The notes below the pieces were generated by a model. The model was given only the letters and a program-made list of their open reading frames with translations. It had not been told where the DNA came from and made no database searches. Both the position numbers and the translations under genes were made by a program. A DNA stretch of 64,000 nt. It comes from an uncultured Phycisphaerales bacterium (GTDB taxonomy: Bacteria; Planctomycetota; Phycisphaerae; Phycisphaerales; UBA1924). Positions 8,933-17,828 of the stretch are shown here, one piece after another. Position 1 is the stretch's first letter, and each line of letters begins with the position of its first letter. The stretch spans positions 1 through 64,000 of the forward strand of contig CALKJW010000012.1 in the NCBI GenBank assembly GCA_937995595.1. Reading direction: 5' to 3'.

Positions 8933-10762
8933 ATGCTCGTCACGCAGAAACGCCCGCGGAATCTGGACTGGCTGCACGCCGGGCCGCTGCTGTTCGGCGA
9001 CTGGGGGACCAGCCGCCTGTACGTGCTTGGGCTGGCGTTCTACTACACCGCGCACGCGTCGGTGGCGTACCTGGCCGCGATGTCGGCGATGATGATCCTG
9101 GTGGCGTGGTCGTACACGGTGGTGTGCCGGTGCTTCCCCGACGGCGGGGGCGTGTACACCGCGGCGCGGCAGATCAACCCGCTGCTGTCGGTGGTCGGGG
9201 CGACGCTGCTGGTCGGCGGGTACATCATCACCGTGGCGATCTCGGTGGTCGAGGCGTTCCACTACGTCGGGCTGGCGGTGGGGCACGGGTGGGGGCTGTT
9301 CGCGGCGTGCGCGGCGGTGATCGTGCTGCTGGGCGCGGTGAACTGGTTCGGGGCCCGCAGCGCGGGGCGGCTGGCGCTGGTCGTCGCGACCGCGTCGCTG
9401 CTGGTGTCGCTGGTGATCGCCGCGGCGTGCGTGCCGTTCCTCAGGGAGGGCGTGCGGACGATCTCGCTGAGTTCGTCGCAGCCGGTGTGGGACCGGTGGG
9501 TCTCGTTCGTGGCCATCGTGCTGGCGCTGTCGGGGGTCGAGTCGGTGGCGAACATGACCGGGCTGATGAAGGAGCCGGTGGAGCGGACCAGCCGGCGGAC
9601 CATCTGGCCGGTGCTGACGGAGGTGGTGCTGCTGAACCTGGTGTTCGGGGTGGCGCTGACGGGCCTCCCCGCGCTGGCGGTGACCGCCGTGCCCGACGCG
9701 GTGACGCACGGGGTAACGCCGCCGCCGGAGGTCGTCGCCTACCGCGACACGGCGATGAAGGTGCTGGCGCAGGCGTCGCTGGGGCAGGCGCTGGGGACGG
9801 CCGCCTCGCTGGTGTTCGGCCTGCTGCTGCTGTCGGCGGCGAACACGGCGATCATGGCCAAGGTGTCGGTGCTGTACTCGCTGTCGCACGACCGGGAACT
9901 GCCGGCGCGGATCGGCGCGCTGAACTACTCGGGCGTGCCGGCGGTCGCGCTGGCGATCGCGTGCGCGCTGCCGGTGCTGGTGCTGGCGGTGGAGCGCGAC
10001 GTGGCGCGGCTGGCGGAGTTGTACGCCATCGGGGTGTGCGGAGCGGTGACGATCAACGTGCTGTGCTGCGTGGCCAACCGCGCGCTGCCGATCTCGCGGC
10101 GCGAGCGCGCCGGCCTGTCGGTCGCCGGCGCGCTCATGCTCGCGGTCTCGCTGACGATCCTGGCGACGCAGTGGCACGCCGCGGTGTTCGCCGGCGGGCT
10201 GGTCGCGTCGGTGCTGGCGGTGCGCGCCGGGCTGCGGGCCGCGGCGGCGCCGGCGGAGGAGGCCCTGCCCGTGCCGTCGCGCGGCTGGCTGGCCGAACTG
10301 GAGGCGCCCCAGCCGCGGATCGACGCGAGCAAGCCTCGCGTCATGCTCGCGGCGCGCGGGCGATACCAGGCCGAGTTCGCGGTCGATCTCGCGGCCAGGC
10401 GCGACGCGACGCTGTTCGCCATGTACGTGCGCACGCTGCGGCTGATGGACGCCGCGCCGGGCACGGTGCCGAGCGTGCGCGACGACCCGCAGGCCATCGA
10501 GGCGCTGGGCACCATCGCCGCGCTGGCCCGGGCGCGCGGGGTGCGGTTCGTGCCGATCTACGTCTGCTCGGAGAACATCGCCGAGGAGATCCTCGACTAC
10601 ACGGTGACGTTCGGCTGCGACACGCTGATCCTGGGCAAGACGCGCCGGCGGCTGCTGGCCCGGCGCCTGTCGGGCGACGTGGTGGCCGAGGTCGCCGAGC
10701 ACCTGCCCGACCACGTGCAGTTGATCGTGCGCGAGGGACGCCCCGCGCCGACCGGCGCGTGA
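8933..10762 (+). CDS. APC-family amino acid/polyamine permease with C-terminal Usp domain
   Basis: 609 residues. About residues 15-440 form a 12-helix transporter of the amino acid-polyamine-organocation superfamily; the first helices carry FGDWGTSRLYVLG and the region YTAARQINPLLSVVG. The last 150 residues are soluble and resemble a universal stress protein domain: PRVMLAARGRYQAEFAVDLA, then GCDTLILGKTRRRLL, a variant of the Usp nucleotide-binding segment. Permease-Usp fusions are known in this superfamily and the tail is thought to sense nucleotide or energy state. The substrate cannot be read from the sequence. It starts 48 bases after elbB without a strong ribosome site. Confidence 0.88.
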   Translation: MLVTQKRPRNLDWLHAGPLLFGDWGTSRLYVLGLAFYYTAHASVAYLAAMSAMMILVAWSYTVVCRCFPDGGGVYTAARQINPLLSVVGATLLVGGYIITVAISVVEAFHYVGLAVGHGWGLFAACAAVIVLLGAVNWFGARSAGRLALVVATASLLVSLVIAAACVPFLREGVRTISLSSSQPVWDRWVSFVAIVLALSGVESVANMTGLMKEPVERTSRRTIWPVLTEVVLLNLVFGVALTGLPALAVTAVPDAVTHGVTPPPEVVAYRDTAMKVLAQASLGQALGTAASLVFGLLLLSAANTAIMAKVSVLYSLSHDRELPARIGALNYSGVPAVALAIACALPVLVLAVERDVARLAELYAIGVCGAVTINVLCCVANRALPISRRERAGLSVAGALMLAVSLTILATQWHAAVFAGGLVASVLAVRAGLRAAAAPAEEALPVPSRGWLAELEAPQPRIDASKPRVMLAARGRYQAEFAVDLAARRDATLFAMYVRTLRLMDAAPGTVPSVRDDPQAIEALGTIAALARARGVRFVPIYVCSENIAEEILDYTVTFGCDTLILGKTRRRLLARRLSGDVVAEVAEHLPDHVQLIVREGRPAPTGA

Positions 10763-10771
10763 ACCGCCCGC

Positions 10772-10777
10772 TACGCT
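10772..10777 (+). promoter_or_regulatory. TACGCT -10-like hexamer, 6 bases before ATG
   Basis: TACGCT is followed by TGCCGC and then the helicase ATG at 10784. The identical TACGCT-TGCCGC-ATG string occurs before the M1 peptidase gene at 53668. This suggests a promoter for a leaderless transcript. Confidence 0.5.
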
Positions 10778-10783
10778 TGCCGC

Positions 10784-13189
10784 ATGCACACGGAGGTCGA
10801 ACTGGCGGGCACGGACGGCACCACGCGCGACGACGGGGGCGTGTTCGACGGCCTCACCGAGGCGCAGGCCCGCGCCGTGCGGCACACCGAGGGGCCGCTC
10901 TTGGTGCTGGCCGGGCCCGGCTCGGGCAAGACGCGTGTCATCACGCGCCGGGTCGCGCACCTGGTCCGGTGCGGCATCCCGCCGTGGCAGATCCTCGCGC
11001 TGACCTTCACCAACAAGGCCGCGGCGGAGATGCGCCAGCGCGTGCTGGGCCTCCTGGGCGAGGGCGCGGCGGCGCGGGGGCTGACGGTCACGACCTTCCA
11101 CGCGCTGTGCGCGCGGCTGCTGCGGCGCTGGGCCGACGTCGCCGGCCTGCCGGGCCTGAAGCCCGACTTTGCGATCTTCGACAGCGCGGACCAGGCGGCG
11201 CTGATGAAGAAGACCATCGAGGGCCTGAACCTCTCGACGGGCAACTGGCCGCCGCGGAGCGTGCTGGCGCGGATCGGCGAGGCCAAGAACGACCTGCAGG
11301 ACGCCGAGGCGTTCGCGGCGCGGCAGCACGACTTCGCGGGGCGCACGGTGGCGAAGATCTACCGGGCGTACCAGAACGCGCTGCGGGCCGCGGGCGGGGC
11401 GGACTTCGACGACCTCTTGGTGCTGACGGCGAAGATGCTGCGCGAGAACGCGGCGGTGCGCCGGGCCTGCCGCGAGCGGTGGCAGTACCTGCTGATCGAC
11501 GAGTACCAGGACACCAACCGCGCGCAGTTCGTGATCGCCTCGCTGCTGGCCGGCGACGGGCGGGACGGGAGGCCGCCGAACATCTGCGCGGTGGGCGACC
11601 CGGACCAGAGCATCTACGGGTGGCGCGGGGCCGACATAAGTAATATATTGGACTTTGAGAAGGCCTTCCCCGGCGCCGAGGTGATCGCGCTGGGCGAGAA
11701 CTTCCGCTCGACACGGACGATCATCGACGCGGCCGACGCGATGATCCGCCGCAACACGCGGCGCAGGCACAAGACGCTGTTCACCGGCAACCCGCGCGGC
11801 GAGAGGATCGACGCGGTGAGTTGCCGCGACGAGCACCACGAGGCGCGGGTCGTGCTGGAGTGGTTGCGTGCCCGCCGCGCCGAGGGCCTGGCGTGGAAGG
11901 ACATGGCCGTGTTCTACCGCACCAACGCGCTGTCGCGCGTGGTCGAGGACGAACTGCGCGACGCGGGCGTGCCCTACGTCGTGGCGCGCGGCACGGCGTA
12001 CTTCCAGCGCGAGGAGATCAAGAACGCCGTCGCCTACCTGCGCGTGGTCGCCAACCCCGCCGACGACGTCTCGCTGGACCGCGTCGTCAACACGCCCGCG
12101 CGCGGCATCGGCGACGCCACGCTGGAGAAACTTCGAACCGTCGCCGCGGACCGCGGCGCGCCGCTGTTCGACGTGCTGCGCGACCTGGCCTCGGGCGGCG
12201 CGGCGTCGCTGGGCGTCGCACTCACCGCGCGCGCGCAGAACGCCGTGACGAAGTTCGTCCGCACGATCGACAACTGGCGCGACGCGGCCAAACCCGGCGC
12301 GTTCATGGGCGCCGACACGCCGGGCGACTACGAGACCGGCGCGCTGGCCGAACTGGTCGAACGCGTCGTCCGCGAGTCGGGGCTCGAAGCGATGTACAGG
12401 GCCGGCAGGACCGAGACCGACGAGGAACGGCTGGCCAACCTGGCCGAACTGGTCACCTCGGCGCGCGAGTTCGAGGAGACGTTCGACCCCGGCGCCGACC
12501 CGGTGCTGACCGACCCGCGCGCCGCCGCGGCTGGCGAGCGGCGGACGCCGCCCGACGTGCTCACCATGCTGCACGCGTACCTGGAGCGCGTCACGCTCGT
12601 GGCCGACGCCGACAGCGTGGACCCCGCGCAGGGCGCGGTCACGCTCATGACGCTGCACGCGGCCAAGGGGCTGGAGTTCGGCGCGGTGGCGATGGTCGGG
12701 CTGGAAGAGCGCATCCTCCCGCACGCGCGCGTCGCCGAGATGCCCGACGAACTCGAGGAGGAGCGCCGCCTGTGCTTTGTCGGCATCACCCGGGCCATGA
12801 AGCGCCTGCTGATGACCGACGCCCGCTACCGCTCGTTCCGCGGCGTGGCCGAGCGGCAGATCGCCAGCCGGTTCCTGGCCGAGTTGCCGCCGGACCTTGT
12901 GCGCCACACCGACCAGAGCGGCGAGGAGTTCGGCGCGGGCGTGGGCGCGTTGGAGAGGCCGGACCCGACCGGCGCGTCCGCGCGGGCCGTCGGCAAGCCG
13001 GCGCGGGCCCGTGCCGGCGGGCGCGCGCTGGCGGAGGGCGCGCTGGTGCGGCACCCGCAGTTCGGCGTCGGCCGCGTCGAGTCGGTCACGACCGGGCAGG
13101 GCGCGCGGGCGCGCATCCGCTTCCGCGACGTGGGCGTCAAGACGCTGGTGCTCGAGTACGCGCGGCTGGAGATGATCGACGAGGGCTGA
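10784..13189 (+). CDS. uvrD: UvrD/PcrA-type superfamily 1 DNA helicase
   Basis: 801 residues. All SF1A motifs are in order: Walker A GPGSGKT (44-50), motif Ia LTFTNKAAAEM, motif II IDEYQDTN (about 238-245), motif III GDPDQSIYGWRGAD, GENFRST, motif V TLHAAKGLEF and motif VI RRLCFVGITRA. The C-terminal 45 residues (ALVRHPQFGVGRV onward) match the PcrA/UvrD tudor-like domain that contacts RNA polymerase. It is a 3'-5' helicase acting in nucleotide excision and mismatch repair and in removing RecA or stalled polymerase. PcrA versus UvrD cannot be separated here. Codons 285-289 are five consecutive AT-rich rare codons inside motif III. Confidence 0.95.
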   Translation: MHTEVELAGTDGTTRDDGGVFDGLTEAQARAVRHTEGPLLVLAGPGSGKTRVITRRVAHLVRCGIPPWQILALTFTNKAAAEMRQRVLGLLGEGAAARGLTVTTFHALCARLLRRWADVAGLPGLKPDFAIFDSADQAALMKKTIEGLNLSTGNWPPRSVLARIGEAKNDLQDAEAFAARQHDFAGRTVAKIYRAYQNALRAAGGADFDDLLVLTAKMLRENAAVRRACRERWQYLLIDEYQDTNRAQFVIASLLAGDGRDGRPPNICAVGDPDQSIYGWRGADISNILDFEKAFPGAEVIALGENFRSTRTIIDAADAMIRRNTRRRHKTLFTGNPRGERIDAVSCRDEHHEARVVLEWLRARRAEGLAWKDMAVFYRTNALSRVVEDELRDAGVPYVVARGTAYFQREEIKNAVAYLRVVANPADDVSLDRVVNTPARGIGDATLEKLRTVAADRGAPLFDVLRDLASGGAASLGVALTARAQNAVTKFVRTIDNWRDAAKPGAFMGADTPGDYETGALAELVERVVRESGLEAMYRAGRTETDEERLANLAELVTSAREFEETFDPGADPVLTDPRAAAAGERRTPPDVLTMLHAYLERVTLVADADSVDPAQGAVTLMTLHAAKGLEFGAVAMVGLEERILPHARVAEMPDELEEERRLCFVGITRAMKRLLMTDARYRSFRGVAERQIASRFLAELPPDLVRHTDQSGEEFGAGVGALERPDPTGASARAVGKPARARAGGRALAEGALVRHPQFGVGRVESVTTGQGARARIRFRDVGVKTLVLEYARLEMIDEG

Positions 13190-13195
13190 CCGCGC

Positions 13196-14065
13196 TCAGC
13201 GCCTGCGCCGGCCAAGCCCCGCGACGCCCGCCAGCAGCGCGGCCGACGCCGCGAGCGTCCAGCCGGCGCCCAGCGATGACTCGCGCGGCGCGATCACCGA
13301 CGAGAGCATCGGGAGCGAGGGGTCGGCGACGGCCATGATCCAGTCGCGCACCGGCTCGAGGCGGATCGCGTAGCCCATCTGGCCGTAGGTCGCCTGCCCG
13401 AAGCCCGAGACCGAGACGGCGATGGCCGCGAGTTCGAGTTGGCCGTCCACGCCCCAGGTGAACAGCCCGCCGCCGGAGTCGTTGACGGCGAACATGGCCT
13501 CGTAGGGGACGGCGTCGCCGGTGCCCGGCGCGTCGAAGCGGACGCCGAGCATGGCGGTGGAGGACGAGTAGACCCGGTTGGCGCCCCACGTCTCGCCGTG
13601 CGGGCCGCCCCAGGTGTAGCCGTTGCCGCCCGGCAGCGGCGCGCCGGCGGTGACGCCCCACCCGCCCAGCACGCACGGGTCGCCGTTGGCCACGCCGGTG
13701 GCGATGCGGTGCCAGCCGGGGAAGGCCTCGGCGACGCGGACCATGCGCAGGTCGAGCGTCGGGTGGTCGCGGATCTCGACCGCCGTGTGCCAGTGACCGT
13801 TCATGATGAAGAACAGCGGCACAAACCCGCCGGTGTGCTTGGCGGTGATGAGCCAGTGCGGTCCGACGGGCACGCCCGACGAGCCGTTCCACGAGCCGAT
13901 GTGCCCCTCCACGCCCAGTGGGAGCGGCATGCTGTTCATGCCCTCGACCACGATCGCCGCGGCGGGCGCGCCGGACACCCCAAGCCCGCCGAGCGCGAGC
14001 AGCACGCCGACACCGAAACGCCTCCGGCCAGACCTGCGCGTGTTGGACAGGGTGCGTGTAAGCAT
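13196..14065 (-). CDS. Secreted trypsin-like serine protease with PEP-CTERM-like tail
   Basis: 289 residues from the ATG at 14065. Residues 1-37 are a signal peptide. Although diverged, a chymotrypsin-type triad is readable: His77 in LITAKHTGG, Asp105 in HPTLDLRMVRV and Ser197 in AVNDSGGGLF, with GGWG in the expected place between them. The C-terminus is a hydrophobic helix (WTLAASAALLAGVAGLG) followed by RRRR, like PEP-CTERM or related exosortase sorting tails, but the PEP motif itself is missing. It is therefore probably exported and cell-surface bound. It is convergent with the helicase gene, with only 6 bases between them and no terminator visible. The much longer frame upstream belongs to the shadow of the next gene. 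Confidence 0.82.
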   Translation of the reverse strand: MLTRTLSNTRRSGRRRFGVGVLLALGGLGVSGAPAAAIVVEGMNSMPLPLGVEGHIGSWNGSSGVPVGPHWLITAKHTGGFVPLFFIMNGHWHTAVEIRDHPTLDLRMVRVAEAFPGWHRIATGVANGDPCVLGGWGVTAGAPLPGGNGYTWGGPHGETWGANRVYSSSTAMLGVRFDAPGTGDAVPYEAMFAVNDSGGGLFTWGVDGQLELAAIAVSVSGFGQATYGQMGYAIRLEPVRDWIMAVADPSLPMLSSVIAPRESSLGAGWTLAASAALLAGVAGLGRRRR

Positions 14066-14328
14066 GACGCGAGCGACTCCCGTTGCCCGCCGCGCCGCAG
14101 CGCAGGGGCGACAGGTGTGGCATCGGCGGTCGCGCCGGCGGAGTGGGGCCTGCGCGGCGCGAAACCCGAAGCGGGGGTGGGCCTGCACGACCGGCGCGGG
14201 ACGCTCGGCCCGCGGCGGGTTTGCCGCGTGCGGATCCGGCGCGGCGTGCGCGGGGCGCGGCACGCCAACCCGCGCGTCGCGGGCGCGGGATTGCTGGCAC
14301 AAGGGCCGAACGTATTGCAGGGCGCGGC

Positions 14329-15915
14329 TCAGGCGGGGCGGACGCCGCTGGAGAGTTGTCGGACCCGTTCGACCTGCTGTTTCCGGACGTTCTCGAGGAC
14401 CAGCCGCGGGATGCGCCACTGGGCCTGGTCCTGCGTGACGTTGGAGCAGTGTTCGACGAGGCACTGGTACAGGAGTTTGAAGGCGTCGCGCGGCTGGTGC
14501 ATCTGGTCCAGCGCGTCGACGAGGTCCTGGCGCGAGACGTCCTCGGCGAACAGGTCGAGGACGGAGGCCGGCGCGCCCTCGGCGCCGGGGGCGATGCAGG
14601 CGTGCAGGCGCGCGTTGCACAGGTCGTAGAGCATCGCGCCGGTCCAGCTCAGGCGCTCGACGAGGTTCTGCTTGTCGAGGCGGGCCTCCTGGAAGAACGC
14701 CGCGGACTCGCGGAACAGGGCGTGCCGCAGTTCCATGGGCAGGAGCATCTTGACGCCCAGGCCCGACTGCTGGAGGAACTTGTTGTTGAGCATGGGCCAG
14801 ACGACGGCGCGCATGCGCTCGGGGTCGCCGGCGATGAGCGTCGGCTCGTCGACGCGGTCGACGATGACCATGACCGAGGTGTAGCGGAAGTGCGCGAGGA
14901 TTCGGCGCAGGCGCTCCAGCAGCGCGTAGCGGTGCTCCTCCGACGCGGTCACGGGGAGCAGCCCGGCGTCGGTCGCGCCCGGATCGACCTGCCGCAGCGA
15001 GCGCGCCAGCGAGACGTCGCTGCGCCCGCTGACGCGCACCTGCCGGCGCACGCGGTGCGCCAGCCGCAGGTACGCCAGGCGGTCCCACACCGAGCGCTTG
15101 GCGACAACGAGCAGCCACAGCGCGGTGAGCGCGGCGACCGTGTAGATCGCCCAGCCGCCGTTGAGGTCGAGTTTCCCGTTCTCCCACGCCCAGTAGGCAA
15201 GCCCCGCCGGCGCGAGCCAGCCCGCGTACGCCAGCAGGCCCCACACCCACACGCGCCCGGGCGGCGAGAGGCGCAGCACGCGGCGCAGTTTGCGCGTGCG
15301 GCGCTCCGCGCCGTCGGGCCGGTCGTACACCGCCTGCAGCAGGAGCAGGTCCTGCCGCTGGCCCGCGTCGAGCCGGCGCACCGACCTGCGCGGCTCGGGG
15401 CCAAGGTCCAGCGGGCCGGGCGCGCCGGGCGCACCCGGCGCGGCGGGCGCGTCCTCCTTGAGCAGCGTGTCCACGATCCGCGGCACGATCAGGCCGAGGA
15501 TCGCGTCCATGTGGTCGGCCAGCCGGAACTTGCCCAGCGCCTCGGGGATGTCGGGCCTGCGCTCGCTGCCGACGCGCTCGTTGAAGCGGTCCAGAACCGG
15601 GTTGAGCTCGTCGTAGGGCACCAGCAGGCAGCGCTGCTCGGGGTTCGCGGCGTTCCACGCCGCGACGCGCTCGGCCAGTTGCAGGCGCATCGCCGTCTTG
15701 CCGCTGCCCTTCTCGCCGAACACGATCGCCGTCGACGGGCGGGCGAAGTCGCCCAGCACCTTCTCGAAGTCGGAGTGCGTGGTGAAGCCCGGCGCGCCCT
15801 GCCGCGGCGGCCCCGCGGCCTCGAGCCGTCGGAAGACCGGGTCCTGCCGCGCCTCCTCCCCGCGGAAGGGGTTCTCGACGATGCGCCAGTGCTCAAGAAA
15901 CGTCGAGAGGTTCAT
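14329..15915 (-). CDS. P-loop ATPase with two membrane helices inside the NTPase fold
   Basis: 528 residues. The first 35 residues (FLEHWRIVENPFRGEEARQD) look like the start of ExeA-type AAA ATPases. Walker A is GEKGSGKT at 67-74. Two hydrophobic helices follow at about 222-243 and 254-272, and Walker B is VMVIVDRVDE at 348-357. Helices placed between Walker A and Walker B are the hallmark of KAP-family NTPases (a known family property), so this may be a KAP-like or STAND-related membrane ATPase. Its role is unknown. The linker at 155-170 is Ala/Pro/Gly-rich. AGGA lies 8-11 bases before the ATG. It stands alone between a protease gene and a phosphomutase gene on the same strand. Confidence 0.75.
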   Translation of the reverse strand: MNLSTFLEHWRIVENPFRGEEARQDPVFRRLEAAGPPRQGAPGFTTHSDFEKVLGDFARPSTAIVFGEKGSGKTAMRLQLAERVAAWNAANPEQRCLLVPYDELNPVLDRFNERVGSERRPDIPEALGKFRLADHMDAILGLIVPRIVDTLLKEDAPAAPGAPGAPGPLDLGPEPRRSVRRLDAGQRQDLLLLQAVYDRPDGAERRTRKLRRVLRLSPPGRVWVWGLLAYAGWLAPAGLAYWAWENGKLDLNGGWAIYTVAALTALWLLVVAKRSVWDRLAYLRLAHRVRRQVRVSGRSDVSLARSLRQVDPGATDAGLLPVTASEEHRYALLERLRRILAHFRYTSVMVIVDRVDEPTLIAGDPERMRAVVWPMLNNKFLQQSGLGVKMLLPMELRHALFRESAAFFQEARLDKQNLVERLSWTGAMLYDLCNARLHACIAPGAEGAPASVLDLFAEDVSRQDLVDALDQMHQPRDAFKLLYQCLVEHCSNVTQDQAQWRIPRLVLENVRKQQVERVRQLSSGVRPA

Positions 15916-16083
15916 CCGTTCATCCTGAAGATCACGAAACTGTGTGGCGCACGGTGTCGCACGGAGAATGTCGGGAGAAGGAAACTCGGGCGGTGGGGCG
16001 CGTGAACGGGCCGCGTGTCTGCGTCCCGCTCAATCCGTCATCATCCCGGCCTCGGCGCGCCTCCGTGCGCCCCCGTGTCAGGG

Positions 16084-17535
16084 TCAATGATCGACACGGA
16101 CGCCCAGCAGCGGCGCGATCTTGCCCAAGGTCGCGTCGAGCGTCTTGCGGTCCCTGGACTCGAGGTTCAACCGAAGCAGCGGCTCGGTGTTGCTCTTGCG
16201 GACGTTGCACCACCACCCGAGTCTGTCGAAGCAGTCGATGGTCACGCCGTCGAGTTCGTCGACGCTGCCCGAGGGGCCGAACTTGTCCTTGAGCGCGGCG
16301 AGCGCGCCGTCCTTGTCCTCGATGTTGAAGTTGACCTCGCCCGACTGGGCGTACTTCCTGGCCGGCGCGACCAGTTGGCTCATCCGCCTGCCCGACTGCT
16401 TGAGCATCGTGAGCACCGTGGCCAGGGCGATCGCGCCCGAGTCGGCGTTGAAGTTTCCCGCGAAGTAGAAGTGCCCGGAGAGTTCGCCGCCGAACACCGC
16501 CTTGTGCTCGGCCATCGCGGCCTTCATGAAGACGTGACCGACGCGGCAGCGCACCGGCCTGCCGCCCAGACGCGTCACTTCCTCGGCCAGGGCGCGGGTC
16601 GAGCGCAAGTCGTAGACGACCGCCGCGCCGGAGTTCTTCGGCAGTTTCTTCAGGAAGAACGCCGCGAGCGCGGCGGTGAGGTGGTCGCAGCCGACGATCG
16701 CGCCGTGCTCGTCGACCACGACCAGCCGGTCGGCGTCGCCGTCGAAACAGACGCCCAGGTCGGCCTTCTCGGAGACGACCGCGTCCTGGAGTTGGGCGAG
16801 GTTGGAAGCGACCAGCGGGTTGGGCTCGTGCGCGAACTCGCCGCGGGTGTTGTCGAAGTTGAGCGGGACGATCTCCAGGTGCGGGACGGGCGCGCCCGCG
16901 CCGAGGGGCAGCTTCCTGCCCGCGCCGGGGACGCCGAAGACCATGGGCACCATTGTGCCGGCCATGCCGTTGGAGGCGTCGATCACGACCTTGATCTTCC
17001 CTGCGCCGGAGAGGTCAAGGAACGAGCGCACGTGGCGGATGTACGCGTCCCACAGGTTGCGCTCCTCGCGCCGGCCGTGCGCGGGCTGGACGGTCGCCTT
17101 GTCAACCATCGCGGCGTGCTTGCGAACCTCGGCCAGGCCCGTGGCCTCGCCGACGGGCTTGGCCTTGCGCTTGGAGACCTTGAAGCCGTTGTACTGCGGC
17201 GGGTTGTGGCTGGCGGTGGTCATCACGCCGCCGGCGCAGTCGAGGTGGTTGACCGCGAAGTAGATGAACGGCGTGTCGACCATCCCCACGTCGATCACGT
17301 GACCGCCGTGGTCGTTGATGCCCTGCATGAGCGCCTTGGTCAGGCCCGGCGAACTCTTCCGCATGTCGCGGCCGACGACGATGTTGTGCATCATCGGGCT
17401 GGTCTCGCCCGCCGCGGCGGCGTCGGAGAGCAGGTACTTCGAGACGCCGTAGCCGATCTGCCAGGCCATCTTCTCGTCGAGGGGGTCGGGGTAGGTGCCG
17501 CGGATGTCGTAGGCCTTGAAGACCTTGCCGAGCAT
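16084..17535 (-). CDS. Phosphomannomutase/phosphoglucomutase
   Basis: 483 residues, normal for the alpha-D-phosphohexomutase family. It interconverts hexose 6-phosphate and 1-phosphate for nucleotide-sugar and surface polysaccharide synthesis. The motifs are the phosphoserine loop TTASHNP (Ser109), the metal loop DGDADR (265-270), the sugar-binding loop GGELSGHFYF, and the phosphate-binding loop SNTEPLLRLNLE near the end. Whether mannose or glucose is preferred cannot be told. The ATG at 17535 has GGAGG 7 bases upstream; the frame is open for another 98 codons beyond, but that part has no family similarity and overlaps the divergent gene's promoter. Confidence 0.93.
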   Translation of the reverse strand: MLGKVFKAYDIRGTYPDPLDEKMAWQIGYGVSKYLLSDAAAAGETSPMMHNIVVGRDMRKSSPGLTKALMQGINDHGGHVIDVGMVDTPFIYFAVNHLDCAGGVMTTASHNPPQYNGFKVSKRKAKPVGEATGLAEVRKHAAMVDKATVQPAHGRREERNLWDAYIRHVRSFLDLSGAGKIKVVIDASNGMAGTMVPMVFGVPGAGRKLPLGAGAPVPHLEIVPLNFDNTRGEFAHEPNPLVASNLAQLQDAVVSEKADLGVCFDGDADRLVVVDEHGAIVGCDHLTAALAAFFLKKLPKNSGAAVVYDLRSTRALAEEVTRLGGRPVRCRVGHVFMKAAMAEHKAVFGGELSGHFYFAGNFNADSGAIALATVLTMLKQSGRRMSQLVAPARKYAQSGEVNFNIEDKDGALAALKDKFGPSGSVDELDGVTIDCFDRLGWWCNVRKSNTEPLLRLNLESRDRKTLDATLGKIAPLLGVRVDH

Positions 17536-17731
17536 GTAGGGCCTCCGGAGCGGGGCGGGCGTTTGACCCGTGGTGCAGGCGGAAAGCCCTAGCCTAGCGG
17601 GGAGCGGTGGGCGTGTCACTTTTGTTTGTATGATGTTTGGATCATATTCGCCCGCGTTCGGGCATCTTTCTGCGACTCTTGGCGGCAGTTTCTGCGTGCT
17701 GGTGCATCCTTCCTTCATGTGGCGCGGTACA

Positions 17732-17755
17732 ACAAGTAAGTGAACAGTAACTTGT
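17732..17755. promoter_or_regulatory. Inverted repeat ACAAGT-12-ACTTGT in divergent promoter region
   Basis: Two perfect 6-base half-sites with a 12-base spacer lie in an AT-rich patch between the divergent phosphomutase and proline-rich genes. It could be an operator for one of them; there is no support other than symmetry and position. Confidence 0.25.
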
Positions 17756-17828
17756 CGTCCGCGCCGCGCCGGACCTAAGGACGGCGAGCCGGAGGCGGGA
17801 CAAAAACTGGGCGCGCGGGAGGCGGCCA

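Noticed and set aside
7796..13054. 1752-codon minus-strand open frame
   Set aside because: It runs antisense across elbB, the permease and the helicase, all of which have clear motifs on the plus strand.
13190..13195. Terminator between the convergent helicase and protease genes
   Set aside because: Only 6 bases separate the stops and no hairpin with T tract is visible in or around them.
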